NCBI GenBank assembly: GCA_949361645.1
Contig: OX442435.1
Span: 1,771,853 to 1,835,852, forward strand
DNA: 64,000 nt
DNA from: Spongilla lacustris
Taxonomy: Eukaryota > Porifera > Demospongiae > Spongillida > Spongillidae
Direction: 5' to 3'
The notes below the pieces were generated by a model. That model ran no database searches, was not told where the DNA came from, and was given only the letters and a program-made list of their open reading frames with translations. The position numbers and the translations under genes were made by a program. This document shows, piece by piece, positions 1 to 11,391 of the stretch (positions are counted from its first letter, which is position 1; the number at the start of each line of letters is the position of its first letter).

Positions 1-1080
1 CATGCGTCGTGTCAAGTTTGCCGTCGTCACACCGAACTCAGGATCTTCTTCAGAGACATTTACTGGACTAGGCAGGCTACACAGTCGACGACCCATGAGC
101 AGGTGAGATGGTGTGAGGGGTTCCTCCATGTCTTCCGAGGATAGGTACGAAATTGGGCGTGAGTTTAGTGTAGCCTCCACTTCCACCAAAACTGTGACTA
201 GCTCATCATAATCCATCCTTGCCTTGCCAATAGCCTTCCTCGAGCATCTCTTCATTGACTGGATCAATCTCTTGTAGAATCCTCCCCACCAGGGAGCTTT
301 CTCCAATATGAAGGTCCATTGAATACGCAAGTCCAGAAAATGGCGCTCTACTTCAGGAGAGTCCATCAGAGCCTTTAGGATCTTGTTTGCTGCCCGAAAT
401 GTCTTGCTTTTATCTGAAACCACTTTCTGGGGGACTCCCTGCCTGGCAGAGAATTGTCTCAAACAGCGTACAAATGACTCTGCAGTTAGGTCCAGAACCA
501 GTTCCAGATGGACAGCGCGCACGAGACAACACATGAAGAGGCAGATCCAAACTTTCCTTCCATCCTTCAGGAACAACGGTCCCGCATAATCAACCCCTAT
601 AAAGCTGAATGGTGGTGCTGCTTGCACTCTGAAGTCTGGCAACGGCGGAGGTGGTGGCCCAATGAGTGGCTTGGAGTCAAAACGTTTACACACCCTACAC
701 TTGCTGAGAAGTGTCCTCACGAACTGCCTCCCCTTTACGATCCAGAACTTCGACCGTAGTTCTGTGAGAGTCTCCTTAATGCCTCCATGCATGACTCGAG
801 CATGACAACTCCATACGACCAATGTAGTTAGGTGATGAGACTTCTCAAGGAAGATTAGGTGTCTTCCATCATCTGGCAAATCAGCATTCTGCAGCCTTCC
901 AGCACATCTCCAAATGCCATCCTTATCCTCATATAAGCCGAACTGGGTTTGCCACATCCTAAAGTTGTCATTCTGCACAAGTGACAATTGAGAATGTCTA
1001 ATCCAGAGCCTTTCTGCGTTGAAGATGTCTACTGCAGTCACCGTCTTCATTCTGTGTTGAGGGTCAGCCTTGACCTTAAA
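1..1080 (-). pseudogene. BEL/Pao integrase, truncated by window edge
   Basis: In the frame one base away from the RNase H frame, the minus strand stays open from about 1077 to the window edge. It contains an H..H..C..C zinc-binding region (VVWSCHARVMHGG, then LLSKCRVCKRF). The integrase core follows, with FIGVDYAGP (first Asp), VVSDKSKTF (second Asp) and KAPWWGGFYKRL. In this family the third catalytic residue is normally a glutamate two residues after GGF; here the codon is AAG (Lys). The protein continues beyond position 1. Confidence 0.8.
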
Positions 1081-1885
1081 TTTCAGTAGGGTAATAAAAC
1101 TTCTGAACATGAGCCGTTACCCCCAGAAGCCGTCTAAGAGTGCTGAAGTCCTCCACCTGAATGACTGAATCAATCCGATTTGACTCTTCCACCACCACGC
1201 TGTGGACAGTCATTGAGGGGGTTTGGTCTCCTGCCTTCAGCTCCACTGCACAGGCCTCAGGTATGGTATTCAATTCAGGACTACAAGGTTCTTGATCTGG
1301 CTCACAAACATGCAGAGGTACCTTCAGCCAGGATCCTATTGTACTTGGTTCGGTACCTTCAACTCCCCTTGATGGGAGATCAGCTGGGTTTACATCACCG
1401 TGACAGTGATGCCAACACTTTGCTGGGATCAGTGTGCGAATCTCCCTCACTCTGTTCTCCACGAACTGCTTCCACTCTTTGTCATAGCCCCTTATCCAAT
1501 ACAAGACAATCTTCGAGTCAGTATAGCAGGATATCTTGTCAAATTTCTGTTCAGGCTGTAGTGCTTGCATGATATTTGAAAGAAGACGTGCCAAAAGAAG
1601 TGCAGCTAGCAGCTCCAGTCTGGAAATAGTCAGTGAGTTCAGGGGAGCAATTCTGGTCCTCAAAGTAACAAATCGGATTGTATACTTGCCGGCAGAGCCT
1701 ACTTTCATGAACACCACTGCGGCATATGCCCTTTGCGATGCATCGCAAAATCCTATTAATTCACAGGGATAAGGTTCTTCAACATCGTGGAAGTACCACC
1801 TTTGAATGTGGAGAAGTAGGGGTTCTTGCATTCTTGACAGCAACATCTTCCACTTCAGCAACAGCTCTCCCCCTAGTTGGTCATC
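1076..1885 (-). pseudogene. BEL/Pao RNase H region
   Basis: It continues the RT frame directly after the TGA at 1886-1888. GFCDASQRAYAAVVF, SRLELLAALLLARL and YTDSKIVLYWI are the acidic motifs of the RNase H domain found in Pao polyproteins, and WHHCHGDVNPADLPSRG is the typical C-terminal signature of that domain. The frame ends at a TAA at 1076-1078, reached through a one-base frame change at about 1095-1102; the homologous protein resumes in the neighbouring frame. There is no ATG at the head of this stretch, so it is not an independent gene. Confidence 0.85.
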
Positions 1886-4800
1886 TCAATCTAATCTTGC
1901 TGCACAAATATCCTGGAAAAGTAGCTTGAAGCATACTGTCCAAGGTGAAAGGATGCCCATGGGATCATACACGCGTGCAGAGAGACCAATAACATTCCTC
2001 TTGGTAGGATGCATGGTAACAGCCACCTTGTAGAGGTCGCCAAGGTCACAAACAAGGATGTCAACTGGCTTCCACTTCACGCCCAGCACCTTTACACATT
2101 CTGGAAGATCAAGTCTTTCTCCCAAGGTGTTCTTAGTGTATGATTCATCATCACAGGTCACAGGTTCATGCTGAGGAACTTGAACCCCATGGTTGTCCTG
2201 CGAAGACATGCGCGCTCGAAGGGTTGGAGAGTTGGACATGAATTTCCTGAGAGTGAATCCTGCTTGGCTCAAACACTGTCTCGACTTCTCGTACAGCTCA
2301 AGTGCCTTGGCTTCAGTCTTCTCTCCAAAGGTGAGGTCATCTACATAGATGGAGCGATTGAATTTTTCAACAAAGGAATGATCTCCGTCCCTGTAGCCTT
2401 CGACATGCTTTCTAATCGTCGTGTTGAGAAGGAACGGGCTTGCTGACACTCCAAAAACTACTCTGGTGAAGCGCATGACAACTAGTCTAGGAAGTTGTGC
2501 CGTGATGTCATCTACCCACAGAAACCTAAAAGCATTGCGGTCTTCTTCTGCTACAGACACCATAAGAAAGGCTTTCTCAATGTCGGCAGTCACAGCTATC
2601 TGAAAGAGACGGAATCTCAGAAGGATGTCCAGAATGTTCTGTCCAAAGGTCGGTCCAGCATACAAACAGTCATTAAGAGCTGGTCCATTACTCCTTGCCG
2701 ATGCATCATAAACGATGCGCAGCTTAGTTGTCAGCTTATCCTCCCGTACTACGGCATGATGAGGAAGGTAGTGCGTTGCTCCAATGGGTCCAGCATCAGA
2801 AGGATCAACTGTTTCCACTATGCCTTGTCTGAGCTGGTCTCGAATGATCTCATCATACTGGATCAGGATGTGTGGTGATTGCTGGAGTCTCTTTAGCAGA
2901 TTGAAGAGTCGCCTCTGGCTAAGTTCAAGGTTATCTGGCAGCATGATGCGTGGAGACTTCCAAGGCAGCCGTACACAATAGCGACCACCATGGAAGGATA
3001 CATCTTCAAGAAATTTCTCGTACACAGATTCTTCACCCTCCTTGATTCCTAAAGTGTCAAGGTCCCAAAATACCTGTAACTTCTTCTCCAGATGGACGAG
3101 CTCTTGCTGTGATGGATTTGTCTGCGCTGTTAGTACATGAGAGATGGTCGAGCATGTCACATGTGATTCAGCAATAACACCGGGAATGGGGCCTGAGAGA
3201 ACCCAACCAAAACACGTCTGCATTGCTGTTGGACCAGATCTACTTCGCACAATCTCCCCCGTAACAACCTCCCAGTATTGATCCACTCCGATCAGAATGC
3301 CAATTTCCAGACAATTATTCAGATCACCTGAGTCGGCTAGCTCCAAGCCAGTTAAATGTGGAAAGTAGTCTATTGCACATTTGATTGGCTGTCCAGTTAT
3401 GGGTCCACAGATGGTTGGAATGGTAAGCAAAGATAACATTATGTCCGATCCTGCCTTCGTTTCCACACTAAGACTAACCACACTGCACACCTGAAGTCTT
3501 CCTTCTTCTGCGGCAAAGGCTTTCACAAGTAGCGTCTCCCTTTGCTCCTCCTTCAATCCAAGTGCTTCACTCAGCTGTCTAGAGATGTAGGACCTCTGGC
3601 TACCACTGTCCAGTAGAATTCTTGTTTTGATCACTGGTACTAGTTTACCAGGAGCCCTGACCTTGACACGAGCTGTTTGAAGCAACATTGGCAACTTAGT
3701 GCTCACAAATAGTGAAAGGGACGTTTGAGGACTTCCACCAGCGTTTGACGTTGATCCATTTGAGGCGTTCAGACCCAACTGGTGACTCCCTGTCGAATTT
3801 GAGGGTCCTTGTGGACGGTGCTTGGTAGCAGACAATGGTTCTGGGACACAGATACTACTATGATGTCGTTTCTGACAGCTGAAACAACGTGCTGATGAAC
3901 GGCAATTCCTACTCACATGACCTTTCTTAAGGCACACAAAGCAACGTCCAGACTTGAGCAGTATCTGCTTCCTCGCTTTAACATCTGCAACGTTTCTGCA
4001 CTGGGATGGAAGATGAGTCTGATCACAATAGGCACAGTGGACAGAAGGGTCAGTTGACAAGAGAGCAGCTGTGGTTGGAGGGCCTCTGGTCATCTTCTTA
4101 TTACTGCACATCCCAGGGTTTGCTGCAGCTCTTTCCCTAGCGTCTGTTTCCCTATCTAGGATCTTCATGACTGCACTCAGGTCCCATTCACCCTCCTTGA
4201 TTTCTCTACTGACTGTGAGGCGGAACTCTTGGGGTAACTTGGTAATCAGTACAGATGACAGTAGAGCACCATACAAAGATGACGGAACACCCAAAGATGC
4301 AAGACCTCGAGTGTGGGACTCCACCAAGTTGTACAAGTGCCTAAGACCCTTAAGATCATGCTGAGAACTTACAGCGTCAAGATTCATCAGTATGTCCATA
4401 TGTTTGGCAATGATCATCTGCTTATTCCCGAAGCGCTTCTTCAATATCTCCACAGCTTCCCCATAATTCGCTGATGTGAGGGTCAGACCTGCCACTGCTG
4501 CTGCTGCAGAATCTTCTAGCAAGGTGTTCAAGTAGTTGAACTTATCCACCGAGGAGAGTTCATCGTTATTATGAATAGCTGCCTCAAATGAGTCCCAGAA
4601 GGCCATCCAGCTTGTCAGTTCTCCATTGAATCGTCTCAATTCCAATTTGGGCAGTGTAATCCTTGTCTCCCGAGTGGACCGGGTAGCTACAGCAGGAACA
4701 GTCGATACGGATGAACTTGTTCCAGCAGCCCTTGTTCCTGGAGGAGTTTCAACATCTCCTACTACTGCCGTGACGTTTTGTGAAGGATTCACCTGTTCCG

Positions 4801-5191
4801 TTACGTTAACGCTGTGTCTGGATTCCGTGCTGTCGCGTTCTGAACGTGATACGTTGTCACGTCTAGAACCCGATGAGCCATCTTGTGTAGGAGCGCTTGT
4901 CTCAGAGGTCCCTGACAATGCCGATTCGATCTCCGAGATCGCTAATTCAATCTTTTCTCGGAGAATGTCAGCCTCCTCTATTTCGGAATACACGTCCTGT
5001 TCGCTTTCAGTAGCGTCAAGAATAGCTGTGTCTAGCTCACGGATGATCGTCAGCGTTCGGAGTGCCAAACTCAGCTTCGATGTGTTTCGTTCTTCCACTT
5101 CTAAGGTTCCCTGTACCTGTGTTAAGGTTCTGGTAACTGAACCACGATGCCCCGCGCGAACTCGTTTCTTTTTGTTCGTTTCTTCGCTCAT
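1886..5191 (-). pseudogene. BEL/Pao gag-protease-reverse transcriptase ORF
   Basis: This is a 1101-residue open frame starting at an ATG at 5191. Residues 1-110 are acidic and coiled-coil-like. Residues about 180-350 match the retrotransposon gag family DUF1759 (LPKLELRRFNGE, then a W-x-FWDSFE stretch). Cys/His knuckles lie at about 417-445 (CFVCLKKGHVSRNC, then CFSCQKRHHSSIC). The protease motif LLDSGSQ is near residue 527. The RT core spans about 820-960, with LRIVYDASA, the TADIEKAFL catalytic motif and the IYVDD box near 948-952. The frame ends at a TGA at 1886-1888, but related protein continues in the same frame beyond it. The long intact frame suggests fairly recent activity, and the stop marks this copy as defective. 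Confidence 0.9.
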
Positions 5192-6657
5192 TTGCAGTGA
5201 TTTCTATAATCCGTTCCAAATCGGTTCCGCGGCTCGAAGGACCATGTAGTATTTACGAATTCTGGATCCCTACTAGGGCGATGTAGTTGGATTACCCCAG
5301 CACAGTACTCGCACACCTATGCACGTTACTCGGTAGGAACTTAATTATTCAAGTCACATGCGCGAATATAACCCGCATGAATTAACGCAAAATGCGACAA
5401 CCATAGCTGACCAGGACATTTTCATACAAATATGACCAACTTGTTTGTATCCTGATTTATAATGAGCTGATATAAGTTATTTAATAAAGTTAATACAATA
5501 AAATCAAGACAGATTAATCAAGTTTAACAGATTTGTATAAATTCCATTATTGTAATGAATAGATATCTATTAATGGCATATTATATTACACTAACCAGGT
5601 ACTAAATTATTTAGCAATAATTATCCCAGAATAGTTAATTAAATTCAAGGCAAAAAATCAAGATTCTTTTTACTTTATAATAAAAAAATGCATTGGATAA
5701 CTAACATAATTTATAATCATGAATGTAATTCAGTTCAGAAAGATAGATTCTAATAGGCTATCCTCAAGTGAAAGGCAACTACCTGATTGAGCCTGTTTTT
5801 TCGGACTTTTTCAATTCCTACCTAAGACTAGTATACCCTGTCCGACCAAGCTTGTAAGTAGATAAAATAAATAGAGCCTCATCTAAACTTATCTCTCTGC
5901 TAACCATTTCCTTGCGGAGCAACTTGAGATCTACTGAAGCTACAGCCCTGTCATGTATGTAATTCTCCCTATGAAGCATGTATCCCAACAATTGAGTAGT
6001 AGTTATTTTTTTGCATTTCTGCTTCCTCCTTCAATAGAGCAAACAAAGCATCTGTTCTCCTTTTGGAATGATGAGGGCTCAGTGCATCGAGTGGAGCAAT
6101 TGTGCTGGTACTTGCTTCATCTTGTTCTTTTTCGATCCCTTCCACTTCATCTCCTTCATGTTCATCTGAACTCTGAGCAGCAATTGACTCATCGGTAAAA
6201 TCAGGTTTAAAAACCTTAATAGCAGAAGGCTTTTACTATATTACTTTGCTTGAGAGGGCCGCCCTTTTTCACCCGTTTGTTCACTTAGGCGGTTGCACGT
6301 GATTTTATTACATTGCGCAACCGTGTAATCCAATTAAATTTACGTTCTGTGACGAGCTATGCGTACAAAAATTATACCAGTATCTGTAAGAAGGTTTTAA
6401 GAATATATGGCTACTTTATTTACTTTCAATCACTCACAGTGATTTTAAAATAATTTGTAACACACAAATACATCTGTTGAACACATTAACCTCCATTTAA
6501 TACTTTGCACTTGACTATCAGGGCCAATAATAGGCCTAATTTGAAGTTGGAGCACAAATTATGATAGCTCAGGGAGTTTAAAACCATTTAAAAAAATAAA
6601 GTCTGACGATTATACCCTGACCCCATGTCATGGTCTTAAACCACTGTGTTCTCTTAC
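5192..6657. other. Spacer: BEL/Pao leader region, no gene seen
   Basis: The first several hundred bases upstream of the gag ATG probably hold the leader and 5' LTR of the retrotransposon, but I could not fix TG...CA ends without the partner LTR. The rest is AT-rich with only short chance frames. I see no supported gene or RNA. Confidence 0.4.
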
Positions 6658-6897
6658 CCCAAGACAGCTCCAAAGGTAAGCTTTCTGAGGTCGCATTTAA
6701 AAAATGGACCATCTTTGTGCTCTTGTCAATTTCCTTGCCTTCAAGCTTCACCATTACGTCAGATTCAGATACTCCACCAGATGTTAGACGAGGAAGAGCT
6801 TTTTGTACCAGAGCACTCACGTTTTGGCCACTTTTCATATTAACATCAATAAGTGACTTCAGTCCATTTGCCCAGTGGCACACAAAAAATGAATCTT
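6658..6897 (-). CDS. Copy C, module 4 exon (ubiquitin-like module)
   Basis: A 240-nt symmetric exon with AG acceptor at 6898-6899, GT donor at 6656-6657 and phase 1 on both sides. It encodes one module starting EDSFFVCHWANG and ending PLELSW. It is nearly identical to the module-4 exon of gene B (53580-53819) and clearly more distant from that of gene A (24667-24906). No linker or kinase exon follows before the retrotransposon at 5191, so this cluster appears truncated. Confidence 0.7.
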
Positions 6898-6987
6898 CTA
6901 TGAGAATGAATTGAGAATGAATGTAATATGATGTACAGGTATAGTGATCATATAAGCACAAAGCAAAGTAATACAGTGATGGCTTAC

Positions 6988-7233
6988 CCCAACACAGTAC
7001 CAAGGGACACATTCTTGATGTTCTTCCAACATACCGGTGAGCAGTTGACCATTTATCTACCTCTTTGCCTTCAAATTTCACAGCTAGATTGTATGATGAA
7101 ACTTTAGCAGTGGTAAGAATTTGTATTGCAAATTCCACAATCTTATAAACAGTTTCAGATGGGTGGAAATGCATCAGTGTAATAGACTTGTGTTCTTCAT
7201 TGCATTCTTGACAAACCCAAAATTCTTCAGTCC
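6988..7233 (-). CDS. Copy C, module 3 exon (ubiquitin-like module)
   Basis: A 246-nt exon, acceptor AG at 7234-7235, donor GT (gtaagc) at 6986-6987, phase 1-1. It begins GTEEFWVCQECNEE and contains AVKFEGKEVDKW and the C-terminal CPLVLCW strand. Only a 90-bp intron separates it from the module-4 exon. The order (module 3 then module 4) matches genes A and B. Confidence 0.7.
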
Positions 7234-8445
7234 CTATTCAATACAACATTGCACAAAAGTGTCATTAAAATGAGGAGTGATGCTCATGTATTATTTATAT
7301 GTGGTACGTGCACAGGCTGTGAAATGATACACAACACTGTTCAGATATTCTGTATTGGGTCTAACACGCACACATGCCAGCCCTTGTCTCTAATCATATG
7401 GTGACTGGTGCAATAAATATGAAGCTAATTGTGTGAACTACAAATCAGCATGCATGGCTTGCTGCAGTGGCAAACATGAAATTCTAAGACTGCTTGAAAA
7501 AAAATTGCAAATATGTATGGAGCAGTTACTAGCAGCAATTCAAAAATCTCATGAATTCCTTCTGAAGATGGTACATCTTTTGGGCTTGCTCATACGCTGA
7601 CTAACAGCTACGTAAAACATGCGAGGGATTGACATCTGTTTCAGGGGCCATACCAATTACGATCCAGGTCATCCATGACTTACTGTATTAGTGTGCTGGA
7701 CCCTACATTTACCAGTTCATTGCACAAATAATATAGCAAATGGGCACCACACCTTGGACACATTTTTTGTGCACATTTAAGAACCACTCATATTTTAAGA
7801 AATAGTCCTTACTCAAGCTTTACAATTTAATTTCTATTGTTAGCACAGATTAATATCACTACATGTATACGTAAATATATACAACTTCCATACAAGTTGA
7901 AGTCAATTACAATCTAAATTTCATTTATCAGCAGGCTTGGGATTTGTTAAATACTTCATAGATTATACCTAGGTTAGTTTCATCACTGTCTGTGGAGACC
8001 TTTGTGTGTTAGGCTTGGGGGTAACAACCTCTTGAAGTTCCAGAGGCTAAGCTTGGCCATGGTGAGGATGATGGTTAGAGCACTACTGCCCTGCTTTTTG
8101 TCCTTCCTGGACACCTACTAACTTGTGTTGAGCCGTACTGTGTAAGTGTGTTATCTATGTACATTACAATCATTATTGTGCTTTTTAAATGGCAACACAG
8201 AAGAAATATGAATCAATAAAACACAGCACAACTGTGTATCCACAATGGATGCAACATTTTAGATTGTGCCAACGACCTTATACATCGTTGGTAACAGTCA
8301 CTATAAATTGATGATAACAATTAATTAGTTACTAGTTTCTTCTAAGTGAAATTGTCATTATTCAACAGAGCCTCACTCGAACTACATGCACCACAGAATA
8401 CTTATAACACTAAATGTACAACAAAATCCTACATTTCGTTCTTAC
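7234..8445 (-). other. Intron of copy C, near-identical to gene B intron
   Basis: About 1.2 kb of non-coding sequence that can be followed almost base for base in gene B (54137-55373). Both contain a stretch with 'aagcttgg(c/t)catggtgaggatgatgg'. A diverged version lies in gene A (25985-26110), where an RT element has split it. No open exon is seen. Confidence 0.6.
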
Positions 8446-8694
8446 CATAAACCAGTACAAATGGTGATGATGCTGAAGTCTTGTAAACATATTCAGAAAG
8501 CTTTGCTTCTGGTCCAACTGCTGTGTTTTCAAACTTCACAATGACATCTGAGATACCAACTTCGCTGCCACAATTCCATTCTCGTAATAAACTTTGGATA
8601 AGGGCTTTTAAACATTCACTGTTTTTGACATGTATTTCAGTAACCGCGTAGTTTCTTCCATTTATTTCTCTACAAACCCAAAACTCATCTTTAG
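8446..8694 (-). CDS. Copy C, module 2 exon (ubiquitin-like module)
   Basis: A 249-nt exon, acceptor AG at 8695-8696, donor GT at 8444-8445, phase 1-1. The module starts AKDEFWVCREINGRNYAVTE and ends SSPFVLVY. It corresponds to 55374-55622 in gene B and 28447-28695 in gene A. No module-1 exon or start exon is found upstream before the repeats at 8780-9950. Copy C may be a gene relic, or part of a gene whose ends were lost. Confidence 0.7.
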
Positions 8695-8779
8695 CTATGA
8701 AAGAAAAACTCTCATTACACAAGCAAGCAAGAAAACGAACAATCAATGCTAACAAGTAAATAAAAACATTCTCTATGAG

Positions 8780-9038
8780 AAAGTTGGTGGTATATAGGAT
8801 TTGAAGGCAATGGTGGTGTAAAAAGGAAGGAAACAAGGGTCTAATAATAAGGGAAAATGGAATAGTCCTATATATAGCACATGAACAACATACTATCCTA
8901 CATGTAGAAATGTGCTAAATATAGGACTATTCCATTTTACCTTATTATTAGACCCTTGTTTCCTTCCTTTTTACACCACCATTGCCTTCAAATCCTATAC
9001 ACGACCAATTTTAAATTTTGTATCTTGTTTCACTCATT
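8780..9038. mobile_element. Hairpin MITE (family 1)
   Basis: The left half (gttggtggtatataggattt ... aaggaaacaagg) is repeated as its reverse complement in the right half (ccttgtttccttcctttt ... aaatcctatac), giving a hairpin of about 110-bp arms. It ends near 'atcttgtttcact'. The same family occurs at 16026, 28033 and 34311. Confidence 0.75.
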
Positions 9039-9074
9039 TTTTTAACATGCATGAGAACATGGATTCGTAAAGTC

Positions 9075-9950
9075 AGTGTTAGTCCTGCAAAGCATAAATC
9101 TCTTAGACAAATTGATAGCTCTTAAAAGAGCTGCATGTAATAGGTTCCAGCTGAAAACCATGGAGGATTCGTGGTCCATGTGCATGTTTTCATGAAAAGG
9201 TTTAATGCCACATTGAACACACACTGGGCCACCATATATGGTATGCATATACAGGAATGAGGCAGTTTTATGGATGTAAAGTTGCAAGATAAAATGTATA
9301 AAAGTTGACATAGAATAACTAGGTACTATAGACACAGAAACTGTTTCACATGCCTTGCAGCTGTATAGATAGCAATATATTACATTGCATGTAAACACAT
9401 GCATGGGAAGGAGGCAGGCCTATTTTTAAAAGCAGTTTTGTATAGAGAACTGATATAAGGACTGGATTATACCATATGATTGTGTGAACTCATAAGCCTC
9501 TTTTCGGGGTGAGGGCCTATAGATAGAGCCATTAATTTACATGGTACCCCAAGGTCACGGCTGCAACCCCATTGCATAAATCCCTTAGACAGATTTATAG
9601 CTCTCAAAAAAGCTGTAATTGGTTCCAGATGATATACTGGAGAACCCAGGGAAGGATTGCTCCATGTTCAGGTTTGCAGCCATAGTATATGTGTCAAAGT
9701 TTAAGACTGACCACATGCTGGGACACCATACATGGATTCATACATGAAGTGTTAGTCCTGCAAATCTCTTAGACAAATTGATAGCTCTTAAAAGAGCTGC
9801 ATGTAATAGGTTCCTGCTGAAAACTGGATCGAGACATCATGAAGGATTGGTAGTCCATGTGCATGTTTTAGCAGCCATAGAAGCTACATGTATGACAAGG
9901 TTTAAGACCACATTGAACACTGTATGCATACAGGAAGGAGACAGGAGGTA
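9075..9950. repeat. Three diverged copies of a ~190-bp unit
   Basis: The units lie at about 9075-9265, 9570-9740 and 9750-9950. All share 'aaatctcttagacaaattga' (or close variants), then 'agctcttaaaagagctgcatg', a 'ggattggtagtccatgtgca'-like stretch and 'aaggtttaagaccacattga'. The outer two are most alike. The purpose is unknown, and no coding potential is evident. Confidence 0.55.
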
Positions 9951-10384
9951 GCTACAATAGGGAAATCCTCAGTTAAAAGTTAATGGTACCATAAATTTCT
10001 AATTTCACGTATGGATATGTACTCGGACGTAATTATTGCTTTATACCAAACATGCATATCTGACATCAAGGGGCAGTCGGTAGGTAAATTCTACATCTAT
10101 TGGTGTAACTGGCACTCTTTAAAACCCTTCCTATCCCACCCTATGGACAAAAACGGTCTGGATACGAGAACAGTACGAGCTTCTTAAAAAAAAGCAAATT
10201 AAATTAAACGGTCTGGCGACTCGAACAAATATGAAAATGACCGTCTTTCCTTTCTGGTTCGATAGCAATAAAGAGCTACCTGTCTGTTTGTCGGTACGCG
10301 AGTCGAGTTTTTAATGACATTCACGAATTTAGCTCTGCCTGTCACCTGGATGCAATCAGCATAGATTATTTAGAAATAATCTAT

Positions 10385-11110
10385 GCAATCAGCAAGGCAA
10401 GACATGAGTCGCGACAAGCACTTGACGAGGTTGCCAAACAGAAACTAGATGCCATTCTTGCAACTCTTTCACCAGGCAGACAACGTGCAATCATGAGGGT
10501 GGTCGAGGGCAAAAGCCACAAAACGTCCAGCTGGTTGACGACCAAAGCTGCCACTTTGATTTGGCCCCTGTGCAGTTCAGAGATGGCCTAGCTCTGCGCT
10601 ATTTGCGACATCCATCTAATCTACCAGCCAAATGCGATGGTTGTGGGGCTTATTTCACCCTCCAACATGCACTAGACTGTAAGAAGAGGGGACTTGTTAT
10701 ACTGTGCCACAATGAGATTAGTGACTGCATTGATAATCTTGCCAGTCAGGTGTGGCCCAAAGTTATAAAGGAGCCCATTGTGAATGAAGCTACTGCCACC
10801 TCAAGTGATCCAGGACTAAGGCTTGACCTGGGAATCAGAGAGGTGTTTGGCAACCACAGTTGGAGGCATTGTTTGACGCCCCATCACACTGCCATCGAGT
10901 ACCTAATGCCATTCTTGAATCCAGCTCACAGGAGAAGAGAATGTACAAAAAAGCAGTTGAAGACAGAAGAGGCACCTACACCCCCATCAGATCACGGCTT
11001 ACTTTTGCAGGGGTTTGAGCAGTAAACCTCTTTAATTCTTTGAGAATCTTGCATCAAATGGAGAAGTGGGCTGGGGTTTGATGATGATGCTCCTCTGGCC
11101 TCATTTATGG
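10385..11110 (+). pseudogene. RT-element C-terminus with zinc finger (type 1), fragment
   Basis: The plus strand encodes a piece of a widespread invertebrate reverse-transcriptase element. It has FRDGLALRYLRHP, the zinc-finger-like CDGCGAYFTLQHALDC, then KKRGLVILCHNEISDCIDNL. This is the region between the RT and the restriction-like endonuclease in such elements. An upstream piece (10400-10560) and the downstream reading are in shifted frames, so it is decayed. A related tail is at 30660-30960. The host family (non-LTR with restriction-like endonuclease) is inferred from motif memory. Confidence 0.6.
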
Positions 11111-11391
11111 AGTAAATTTATTTCTCTTTATGATTTCATTTTAATTACTTAAGTATCATCTGCTCCGTTTATTTATATGAAACTTCCCATTCATGATACG
11201 GCACAAATCCTATATGCCGTAACTCTCAATATGGTGCACACATAAAGTAAATCCGTATATTGTGTAGTCATACAGCTTTGAAAAAACAGCATCAAACACT
11301 CAAATATTTCATTGCACTGATAATTCAAAACTCAATTCACATGTTATTGAAAAACAAAAGCATACTAACAGTGTGTCAACACTACAAAAAC

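Larger units (their letters stand above)
1..5191 (-). mobile_element. BEL/Pao LTR retrotransposon, 5' part to integrase, broken
   Basis: Read on the minus strand, the domains run gag (DUF1759-like), zinc knuckles, aspartic protease (DUF1758-like), reverse transcriptase, RNase H and integrase. This is the standard order of BEL/Pao elements. The copy runs off the left edge of the window inside the integrase, so the 3' end and 3' LTR are not visible. It carries an in-frame stop after the RT, a one-base frame change before the integrase, and a lysine at the expected catalytic glutamate, so this copy should be unable to move by itself. I could not define the 5' LTR or the primer-binding site upstream of 5191. 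Confidence 0.9.

Noticed and set aside
4626..5249. 207-codon plus-strand frame
   Set aside because: It is the shadow of the gag coding region on the opposite strand.
9042..9404. 120-codon minus-strand frame
   Set aside because: It lies in the diverged 190-bp repeat units and is not kept in the other units.
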